Positions 1 to 5,128 of a stretch of 5,128 nt of DNA are shown in pieces. The notes beneath the pieces were generated by a model. The model ran no database searches. It saw only the letters and a program-made list of their open reading frames with translations, and had not been told where the DNA came from. A program made the position numbers and the translations under genes. The first letter of the stretch is position 1; each line of letters begins with the position of its first letter. Location: positions 15,937 to 21,064 of the forward strand of contig NZER01000044.1 in NCBI GenBank assembly GCA_002690445.1, in the 5' to 3' direction. This DNA comes from Candidatus Pacearchaeota archaeon. GTDB lineage: Archaea > Nanoarchaeota > Nanoarchaeia > Pacearchaeales > GW2011-AR1.

Positions 1-6
1 TCTAGA

Positions 7-2577
7 TCAATCTTCATCTTCATCTTCCTCATCCATCTGCTTTAGATACTCCATTGCTCTTGGAACCCAAGTCTCTCTTTTTACGAAGCTATCCTTAGAT
101 ATAGTTATAGATTTATCTTTAGGATTAGCTAACACTTCCTGTTGATAAGGCTGTGATACATTAAATCCAGTATTCGAGTACCAAGCAGACAGTATTTCAT
201 CGGCTTTAAGCTCGTGCTTCATAATTACAAAGTCATAATTTTGATTTGGAATACCATGTTGAACAAGTGCAAAGATCATAGCTGCGTCAGCACTTGTAGA
301 AAAAGAAGATCCCGGTATATTGTCTAGCTCAACCTCTCCATCCTCTTCCAAACCCTTTCTAAGGTGATTAGCCGGATCTCCATATACGGCCCTATATACC
401 GTGACAGAATCTCCAAATAATTCTCTTGTCCGCTTTTCCGTATATACCTGCTCTGCTCGCATTGCCTTTACAGTCTTTTTAATGTCTTTAAAATAATCTA
501 GGCCCATCTTGATAGCAAAATCTACACCTCTATCTAAATCAACGTCAGCGATGCGCTCTTCTTCATCTCTATGCTGTTGAGTCGCCATTAAGACTTTTTT
601 AATACGATCTTTGTCCACCTCCTCGCCTCTCATCGCAGCCAACACAGCCCTAAATCCTGAAATGTAGGCAAAGTCACCGTTTGTCCATGCACCATACATA
701 TTAATATTAAAGTCCGTAACTCCGACATCCCTGACATCTTCATCCATATCCTTTTTACGACTAACTTCAATAGCACCATTTACGGCATCAGTTAGCTCCG
801 AATCGGGTTCTTTAAGACCAACGTCCATAAAGTCTTTAAAAACAGGAGGAAGATTAAAAGAGACATCAATAGCTTTCCTCTGCTTTCTATCCCACCTAGC
901 TGTAACCGCAGAAAATTCTGACAAAGCATTTAAAAACGATTCAGAAGTGCGATCACGTAGCCGCATCGCCTTTTTTCCTTGCTCTGTGTCAGCCCACGCA
1001 AGAACCCCACCCGCTCGATCCATCTCTGCTTTTACTTTAGGATTATTAGGAGACGCCCACTTGTTAGCACGTTCTCCATGAGTTAGTCGTCTTACTTCCA
1101 AACCATCCCCATTTTCATCTAGGGCGAATATTATTCGTTGATCGTCATCAGCATGATAGATAAGATGGTCTGATGTTTTTCCTTGACGAACTGCGGGCAA
1201 ACCGTGTTCATCTCTTCCAGTGATGGTAACCGTTTCTTTATTTTTAAGAACTTTTAAAGCGTACTCAGCCGCTTGTTCTAACGTTAGATCACCTTTTATC
1301 CTGTCAGTAGTCCTCTCACCATCAACGAGTCTTCCTACACCTTGCCTGACCGGAGGCCAGTTAACTAAGCCATTCGGTTGTTTTTTATAAAATCCTCGCT
1401 CTACTAACCTTTTGCGTTGCGGGTTTTTTTGTAGTATGTCACTCAGTGGGAACGCCGGGATCGGTTCTTTCGACCCGGAAGAATCATTGCCCCTACGACC
1501 TTTCCATCCTCTGTAGCTTTGGACTCCGTCGTACTCTGGTCCGTCTGAGGCGTAGTTACTTCCGAATCTTCCGTCGGAACCTTTCTCTTTGCCAAGCGTC
1601 CTGACTCTGTTAGTTCCAATATCATAGTGTTGAACTTGTCCTGTAAGTCTAGCCACGTCGTCATCTTCTAAAATCTCCTTGAGATAATCTACAAACTGAT
1701 CATGATCATCTTGATATACCGTTAGATTTAAAATATCTATCCCTTTACCATTGGGATGCGCTGCGAAAGCCATGCTGCTTCCACTTATCTTGTCAATTCG
1801 TTCTCCTAACTCTTTAAATTGCTTTGCCGTAAGCGGTTCCTCAAAGAAAAGTGACATAGACGGTTCAATTGATTCACCTTTCTCTCTGTCTATAACACCA
1901 AAAGCTGGATAAGCTTTTGCGTCTTTATCAAATTCCACCGTGTTATCGTCATTAATTCTGTGCCAAGCATCTCCTTGTACAGGTGTATGGACGATTAATT
2001 GCTTCTGATCAAAGTCATCCCCTGCAATATCAACCATGAGATCTGTAAATTCATCAAATCTCTCTGGCTCAACAACTCCTAGCACATAAAGACTGGGTTC
2101 AAACTCATTCATAAACATGCCGAAGTTCCTACGAACTTGCACGCCTGTGAACCCATTCTTCTGGAGTTCGCTATTTAAATAGCTGCGACCCTTCTCAGAA
2201 AGTCTTTTAAAGTCTTGTTGAGCTTTCTCTCGTTCTTTATCAGAAGCCGTATCACTTTCTAATACTTCTCTAGCAGCAGTAGCCGCATCTCGATCTTTCT
2301 CTGTAAAGTGCTCTGTAACTCGTTGTCCTGAAACTGTTGCAGGAGATATACCAACCTGAACCTTCTGACCTGAACGACGCCACCATTTAACACCTCTGGG
2401 AGTAGTTAAAACCTCAGCATCTTCAGGTACAGGAGAGCGGCTGCTCTCATAATCCCAAGTCGTTCCCTTCGTGCGCCATTCTGCAGACCCTCTTGAGGGC
2501 GCAGGAGTACCTGATGTAGAGACCTGTTTATCTAAATATCGATCAATAAGATCGATAACATCAATACGAAGTTGCAT
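7..2577 (-). CDS. Large multidomain phage protein with C-terminal ADP-ribosyltransferase domain
   Basis: This 856-residue protein probably transfers ADP-ribose from NAD to a host target. Residues about 720-835 show the R-S-E signature: R729 (VTVYRAVYGD), the S760-T761-S762 motif (SSFSTSADAA) and Q812-x-E814 (PYQQEVLANP). The glutamine makes this a QxE rather than the ExE typical of arginine-specific enzymes. The remainder is unassigned. It comprises a short helical leader (1-20), a W/P/V/PR/W segment (41-66) also seen in the topoisomerase, a charged, probably helical region (88-140), two similar beta-alpha-beta-like units each beginning EPS (160-203 and 238-303), a Gly/Ser/Asp/Arg-rich linker (about 330-375), a long mixed region (380-715) and an acidic tail (847-856). 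There is no signal peptide or membrane span. The start lies four bases after the 58-aa gene. The size and architecture suit a virion-associated or injected phage protein; the target is unknown. Confidence 0.8.
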   Translation of the reverse strand: MQLRIDVIDLIDRYLDKQVSTSGTPAPSRGSAEWRTKGTTWDYESSRSPVPEDAEVLTTPRGVKWWRRSGQKVQVGISPATVSGQRVTEHFTEKDRDAATAAREVLESDTASDKEREKAQQDFKRLSEKGRSYLNSELQKNGFTGVQVRRNFGMFMNEFEPSLYVLGVVEPERFDEFTDLMVDIAGDDFDQKQLIVHTPVQGDAWHRINDDNTVEFDKDAKAYPAFGVIDREKGESIEPSMSLFFEEPLTAKQFKELGERIDKISGSSMAFAAHPNGKGIDILNLTVYQDDHDQFVDYLKEILEDDDVARLTGQVQHYDIGTNRVRTLGKEKGSDGRFGSNYASDGPEYDGVQSYRGWKGRRGNDSSGSKEPIPAFPLSDILQKNPQRKRLVERGFYKKQPNGLVNWPPVRQGVGRLVDGERTTDRIKGDLTLEQAAEYALKVLKNKETVTITGRDEHGLPAVRQGKTSDHLIYHADDDQRIIFALDENGDGLEVRRLTHGERANKWASPNNPKVKAEMDRAGGVLAWADTEQGKKAMRLRDRTSESFLNALSEFSAVTARWDRKQRKAIDVSFNLPPVFKDFMDVGLKEPDSELTDAVNGAIEVSRKKDMDEDVRDVGVTDFNINMYGAWTNGDFAYISGFRAVLAAMRGEEVDKDRIKKVLMATQQHRDEEERIADVDLDRGVDFAIKMGLDYFKDIKKTVKAMRAEQVYTEKRTRELFGDSVTVYRAVYGDPANHLRKGLEEDGEVELDNIPGSSFSTSADAAMIFALVQHGIPNQNYDFVIMKHELKADEILSAWYSNTGFNVSQPYQQEVLANPKDKSITISKDSFVKRETWVPRAMEYLKQMDEEDEDED
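73..420 (-). other. ADP-ribosyltransferase domain (residues 720-835 of the 856-aa protein)
   Basis: The NAD-binding arginine codon (R729) is at 393-391, the STS motif (760-762) at 300-292 and the QxE motif (812-814) at 144-136. R to STS is 31 residues and STS to the catalytic Glu is about 54, in the normal range for R-S-E ADP-ribosyltransferases. The motif order, the beta-strand-like sequence around each motif (VTVYR, SSFSTS, YDFVIMKHEL) and the C-terminal location agree with phage ADP-ribosyltransferase modules. No motif residue is missing, so activity is plausible. Confidence 0.75.
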
Positions 2578-2581
2578 CGGA

Positions 2582-2758
2582 TTACTCTTCTAGAGCTTCG
2601 CGACGCTTTTCTTCTTTATATCTTTGTATCCACTGAGGATCAGGTTCTTCGTGTTCTATATCGTCTTCTGGAGGAGAAGGCGGCACAGGAATTGTAGGAA
2701 GCTTATAGCGCCGAATAAATGCTTTCATGCGCTCATCGCTCTTAGGATCATAATTCAT
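2582..2758 (-). CDS. Small proline-rich acidic protein, 58 aa, unknown function
   Basis: ATG at 2758-2756, TAA at 2584-2582. The product starts MNYDPKSDERMKAFIRRYKL, continues with a proline-rich stretch (PTIPVPPSPPEDD, about residues 21-33) and an acidic segment, and ends in a charged probable helix (WIQRYKEEKRREALEE, 43-58). An AGGGG sits five bases before the start. The gene fills the space between the topoisomerase and the 856-residue gene almost exactly, with only four bases between its stop and the next ATG, and its last codons (GAAGAG) could serve as that gene's Shine-Dalgarno. This packing is the main argument for a real gene. The proline-rich stretch between two charged ends looks like a flexible adaptor, but no family is recognised and there is no membrane segment or signal peptide. 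Confidence 0.65.
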   Translation of the reverse strand: MNYDPKSDERMKAFIRRYKLPTIPVPPSPPEDDIEHEEPDPQWIQRYKEEKRREALEE

Positions 2759-2763
2759 ATTTA

Positions 2764-2768
2764 CCCCT
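2764..2768 (-). promoter_or_regulatory. Ribosome binding site of the 58-aa gene
   Basis: AGGGG lies five bases upstream of the ATG at 2758. It supports translation of a gene short enough to be missed by ORF length cut-offs, and it is G-rich like the site before the membrane protein. Confidence 0.42.
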
Positions 2769-2770
2769 AC

Positions 2771-2779
2771 ATTATACCA
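2771..2779 (-). promoter_or_regulatory. Possible extended -10 promoter before the 58-aa and ADP-ribosyltransferase genes
   Basis: The minus strand reads TGGTATAAT, a full TATAAT with the extended -10 TG. No good -35 sits 16-18 bases upstream; the best is TGAACA (4 of 6 matches to TTGACA) with a 19-base spacer. It lies in the 40-base gap after the topoisomerase, the only real intergenic space here, where a promoter would make sense. Against it, the predicted start of transcription (about 2764) falls in or after the AGGGG ribosome-binding sequence of the next gene, which would leave a nearly leaderless transcript. AT-rich DNA also produces such boxes by chance. Confidence 0.33.
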
Positions 2780-2798
2780 TAAGTATAGCTAATCATGT

Positions 2799-4613
2799 TC
2801 ATTTTTTTGCTCGTTTTACAGCGGTTTTCTTCCTAGATTTACGTTTTTTAGGGGGGTTGACAACTCTTAATAAGTTCTTTGCGGCATACTTATCTTGCTC
2901 GTCTACGAACTGCTCATTCCATCCTGACTCGTCCCATACGATAGGATCAATATAAGTCTTTACACTTTCTTCTGGTTCGTGGCTTAAATGTGGAGCTACT
3001 CGACGACCCACAGTATCAATTACTTTCCTATTTTGTAGATCCTTAACAATAGCTCTAGCTATATCTTCTATCTCATTTTTAGAATATCCCTCTCCGTCGG
3101 CTCTCTTTTTTGCATTATTAGCAGTAATAAGCCTCTTATTAAACTCTTGTGTACTAATAGAAGGAGCATCTCCTATGGAATCAACAGCTTCTAATGCAAG
3201 ACGAGTGGCATGGTAATGTCGAAATTTATGAGCACTTATATCCTTACCACTAATTGTCTTGAGATATGTATTCACAGATCCTTCTTTGACTCCCACAACA
3301 TTGGTCTTCTTACCTTGGGGTCCCTGACTTTCAAGAGCCTTTTTTCTCTGTGTAAGCTGTTTAGCTAAAAAGGGATCAGTTACCTTTACGTTGTTACGTA
3401 TTCCATCCTTACCCGGAAAATCTAAGCGAACCGCGCCATCGCTATCAACTTTTATATGTTTGGGTAGGAGAGTAGTAATGCCGTAGGTTTCTCTACGATA
3501 TTTGGTATATGGCGTTACATCTACCTTCTTTCCTTTATCTTTTCCTCTAGAAGGCGTACGGAATATCTGACCCTTTGAATTGACAGAATATTTATCACCT
3601 TTCTTTTTAAGTCCTTTTATAACTTCCTTTTTTCTATCAGCATCGATTCCAAAAGGACGTCCTTCTTTACCATCTTTAACAGCCCAGCTAACACCGCCGC
3701 CCACACGTTTAAACGTATGATCAATTAAAGCAGCAGCAAAAGCAGCACCGCGTACCGTATTAGCTCCCATAGGAGAACCATTATTCCAAGTGCTGGACAA
3801 CGCTTGAGGTTTACGTAAGTCGCGAGTTATTGTGGCGCGTATATCAGGAAGTGCGTCAGTTAGATCAGCAAGTTTTCCAAATTTTCTACCCGCTTTACCT
3901 TTATTAAACTCAACGCTGGTTCCTTTCGTTTCAACAAGACGATTCTTCCCAGTCTTAACAAAGTGATCTATATCAGCAGAATCGTATCGATATTGATATT
4001 TGGCGGAGCTAGACGCATTAAACTGCACATTAGCACGAGTAATACGACCATCAGCCATTGCTGTATCTCGAACAGGAACAAGCTGACCATCAGCCGTCGT
4101 TACACTAACAATTTGAGTAATCTCTTTACCAGAAGAGTCTTTAGTCTTGCGAATCTTGGCAAATGGAGACGCGAATACAGTGCCACTTTCCTTTCCATTA
4201 CCCATACCAATTGCTTGTTGCTGTCGTAAGATAGGCTTTAACTCTGCCCCGCTCACCTGTGGAAGACCTTTTGCCCACTCTTCCCAACCTACAAAATCGG
4301 ATAACTCTGCATCTACCGGAGTAGCCTCACTGACAGGAATAGCAACTGCTTGTGCTGTTGCTTGTTCTGCCGTCTCTCCTTTCGCGGCAGCAGCTATTGA
4401 TTCTTCTGTCGCTCCCTGTCTTCGCGCTAATGTAGCATTCCATCGCCAAGCCCGACGCGGCCCCTGTACAGGAGTTACGCCCGGAGGTGCGGGATGCGTT
4501 CTAACGTAATACCACTCTTCTTGTTTATGTAAAAGAGCGAAACGTGAAAAAAGTTCTCTTGACCGTAAAGCCTCAGAACTGAGAAAAGCTTCTATATCTT
4601 TAACGATATTCAT
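2799..4613 (-). CDS. Type IB DNA topoisomerase, long phage form with N-terminal extension
   Basis: This 604-residue protein is predicted to relax supercoiled DNA by nicking one strand through a 3'-phosphotyrosine intermediate. The catalytic pentad can be read in order: R303 (FKRVGG), K402 in the beta-hairpin FPGKDGIRNN, R465 (AHKFRHYHAT), H545 (PHLSHEP) and nucleophile Y554 (VKTYIDP). The segment YGITTLLPKHIKV (377-389) and the upstream KYQYRY and LPDIRATITRDL (255-266) also match the family. Poxvirus and bacterial members are about 310-350 residues. The extra length here is roughly 145 residues at the N-terminus, about 60 residues inserted between R303 and the YGITTL segment, and a Lys/Arg-rich tail (589-604). 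Residues 34-58 resemble a segment in the downstream ADP-ribosyltransferase protein. Residues 69-100 are Ala/Glu/Thr-rich and look like a linker. The start overlaps the previous gene by 14 bases. A tyrosine recombinase shares the pentad but not these flanking motifs. Confidence 0.88.
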   Translation of the reverse strand: MNIVKDIEAFLSSEALRSRELFSRFALLHKQEEWYYVRTHPAPPGVTPVQGPRRAWRWNATLARRQGATEESIAAAAKGETAEQATAQAVAIPVSEATPVDAELSDFVGWEEWAKGLPQVSGAELKPILRQQQAIGMGNGKESGTVFASPFAKIRKTKDSSGKEITQIVSVTTADGQLVPVRDTAMADGRITRANVQFNASSSAKYQYRYDSADIDHFVKTGKNRLVETKGTSVEFNKGKAGRKFGKLADLTDALPDIRATITRDLRKPQALSSTWNNGSPMGANTVRGAAFAAALIDHTFKRVGGGVSWAVKDGKEGRPFGIDADRKKEVIKGLKKKGDKYSVNSKGQIFRTPSRGKDKGKKVDVTPYTKYRRETYGITTLLPKHIKVDSDGAVRLDFPGKDGIRNNVKVTDPFLAKQLTQRKKALESQGPQGKKTNVVGVKEGSVNTYLKTISGKDISAHKFRHYHATRLALEAVDSIGDAPSISTQEFNKRLITANNAKKRADGEGYSKNEIEDIARAIVKDLQNRKVIDTVGRRVAPHLSHEPEESVKTYIDPIVWDESGWNEQFVDEQDKYAAKNLLRVVNPPKKRKSRKKTAVKRAKK

Positions 4614-4830
4614 CTAATTTAAATCTACGCTCATGCCAGACATCAAAGATATTATCTAATAATTCAGATATTTGTTCATCTCGACTATCTTCTAGAAGGT
4701 GTTGCTTCTGATACCAGACTAACGCATCAGCAACTAACTTACGACCTTCAGTAGAAAATAAAAACTCTGAGGCTCGTATAGCCTTGATCTTGTTGACGCT
4801 CTCTAAAGCGGAGTCTCTAATTACGCCCAT
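4600..4830 (-). CDS. Hypothetical charged helical protein, 76 aa
   Basis: The product starts MGVIRDSALESVNKIKAIRA and ends HERRFKLDEYR. It is charged throughout, with no proline, cysteine or membrane segment, and looks mainly alpha-helical: a basic first helix, a central stretch with aromatic residues (ALVWYQKQ, about residues 36-43) and an acidic/amphipathic stretch (DEQISELLDNIFDVW, about 51-65). I prefer the ATG at 4830 because it overlaps the upstream stop by 14 bases, the same length as this gene's own overlap with the topoisomerase start. An ATG at 4878 would give 92 residues but a 62-base overlap, and it has no Shine-Dalgarno sequence. No convincing Shine-Dalgarno precedes 4830 either, so translational coupling is likely. 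I do not recognise a family; a small partner of the topoisomerase or a virion protein is possible but unproven. Confidence 0.7.
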   Translation of the reverse strand: MGVIRDSALESVNKIKAIRASEFLFSTEGRKLVADALVWYQKQHLLEDSRDEQISELLDNIFDVWHERRFKLDEYR

Positions 4831-4999
4831 CGTAATTCTTAAAAAAGTGTTTCCATGTAAGAGGTTTCTCAGCGCCATAGGGAAGTGTATCTAGTTCTTC
4901 TTTAGTATCCTTTAAATACTGAAGCCTAAAAACTGCCAAACCCGCAAGAGAAGCAGCAACAACACTACCAATCAATGTAGCTACAATAGGACGCTTCAT
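4817..4999 (-). CDS. Small single-pass membrane protein, 60 aa, unknown function
   Basis: The product starts MKRPIVATLIGSVV. It has a basic N-terminus, a hydrophobic segment at about residues 4-24 rich in Ala, Val, Leu and Gly, and a hydrophilic C-terminal part of about 36 residues ending FFKNYDGRN. There is no cysteine, so it is not a lipoprotein. I chose the ATG at 4999 because AAAGGGGGG lies six bases upstream. An in-frame ATG at 5017 (66 aa, adding MKGGLS) overlaps the previous stop as TAATG and has GGAGG about 12 bases upstream, so it remains a real alternative. The 3' end overlaps the next gene by 14 bases. Size and one membrane span would fit a small holin- or spanin-like protein or a membrane anchor, but no signature supports a specific role. 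Confidence 0.72.
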   Translation of the reverse strand: MKRPIVATLIGSVVAASLAGLAVFRLQYLKDTKEELDTLPYGAEKPLTWKHFFKNYDGRN

Positions 5000-5005
5000 A
5001 GATAA

Positions 5006-5014
5006 CCCCCCTTT
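5006..5014 (-). promoter_or_regulatory. G-rich ribosome binding site deciding the start of the membrane protein
   Basis: The minus strand reads AAAGGGGGG, then six bases, then the ATG at 4999. This is good Shine-Dalgarno spacing and is the reason for preferring 4999 over the upstream ATG at 5017. In the longer reading frame the same bases would encode Lys-Gly-Gly. Confidence 0.5.
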
Positions 5015-5016
5015 CA

Positions 5017-5128
5017 TTACTGACCATATCCTCCGTACGTTCTTTTGTCTCCCGACGGTAATAACCCTGATGCATTTAACTGCTGAAGGACTTCATTAAA
5101 TCCGCCGTGGTCCGACATAATAGTACGC
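5017..5128 (-). CDS. Unknown small protein or C-terminal end of a larger one (partial at window edge)
   Basis: The minus-strand frame is open from the window edge to a TAA at 5019-5017. An ATG at 5118-5116 would give a 33-residue product starting MSDHGGFNEVLQQLNASG and ending in a glycine/tyrosine-rich tail (TYGGYGQ). The three codons upstream of that ATG are also open, and no Shine-Dalgarno sequence is visible in the 10 bases available, so this may equally be the tail of a longer protein. The stop overlaps a downstream ATG as TAATG, a typical tightly coupled arrangement, which supports the frame being translated and places it first in the visible operon. I recognise no family and assign no function. 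Confidence 0.5.
   Translation of the reverse strand, partial: RTIMSDHGGFNEVLQQLNASGLLPSGDKRTYGGYGQ

Noticed and set aside
1697..1708. Perfect 12-base palindrome TGATCATGATCA
   Set aside because: It encodes ordinary residues (Asp-His-Asp-Gln) inside the large gene, is not repeated elsewhere in the window, and can arise by chance.
2759..2798. Rho-independent terminator after the topoisomerase
   Set aside because: The only hairpin has a 5-base AT-rich stem and no following T run on the minus strand, too weak for a terminator call.
2767..2810. Run of seven A before the topoisomerase stop (minus strand GCAAAAAAATGA), possible -1 frameshift site adding 11 residues, or an 11-codon ORF starting at 2802
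   Set aside because: The extension is only 11 residues with no recognisable function, and no convincing stimulatory stem follows. The run is explained by the final two lysine codons.
3963..4229. Plus-strand open frame of 88 codons antisense to the topoisomerase
   Set aside because: It lies wholly inside a well-supported gene, has no convincing domain, and its Ser/Ile/Arg/Thr-rich product looks like an antisense shadow.
4147..4509. Plus-strand open frame of 120 codons antisense to the topoisomerase N-terminus
   Set aside because: The Ala/Cys/Pro-rich product mirrors the Ala-rich linker of the real gene on the other strand. There is no Shine-Dalgarno or gene context for a plus-strand gene.
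2799..4613. Tyrosine recombinase/integrase as an alternative for the 604-aa protein
   Set aside because: It shares R-K-R-H-Y residues, but the RVGG, YGITTL and FPGKDG segments and the LPDIRATITRDL region are those of type IB topoisomerases. No attachment site or tRNA is visible.
1..4693. Four copies of TCTAGA (at 1 and near 2589, 3546 and 4690)
   Set aside because: Slightly more than random expectation for an AT-rich 5-kb sequence, but three of the four lie inside coding sequence with no common spacing or flank.

Overview
The window looks like part of a tailed phage or a related provirus. Every convincing gene lies on the minus strand, packed end to end with 1 to 14 base overlaps or very short gaps, so the order of transcription runs from high to low coordinates. 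The DNA is AT-leaning by eye, and some starts carry G-rich Shine-Dalgarno-like sequences, which favours a bacterial host. I cannot name the host or phage group, and I see no integrase, terminase, portal or major capsid gene here.

Layout in transcription order: (1) the 3' end, or possibly the whole, of a small unknown gene at 5128-5017; (2) a small protein with one N-terminal membrane segment (4999-4817); (3) a 76-residue charged, probably helical protein of unknown function (4830-4600); (4) a 604-residue type IB DNA topoisomerase (4613-2799) with all five catalytic residues, a long N-terminal extension, an internal insertion and a lysine/arginine-rich tail; (5) a 40-base gap, the only real intergenic space, with an extended -10 promoter-like sequence; (6) a 58-residue proline-rich protein too short for most ORF finders (2758-2582); (7) an 856-residue multidomain protein (2577-7) ending in an ADP-ribosyltransferase domain and an acidic tail.

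The two large proteins, otherwise unrelated, carry a similar short segment near their N-termini: W, nine residues, P, four residues, V, two or three residues, PR, four residues, W. Each segment follows a short helical-looking leader. This suggests a common targeting or assembly module placed in front of two different enzymes. Virion-packaged ADP-ribosyltransferases (phage T4 Alt) and virion-packaged type IB topoisomerases (poxviruses) are both known. My working inference is that this operon encodes accessory virion or injected proteins: one acting on host proteins or nucleotides, one on DNA topology. That is a hypothesis; the enzyme assignments rest on visible catalytic motifs. No stretch over 300 bases lacks a gene, and I see no tRNA, rRNA, CRISPR array or insertion sequence.
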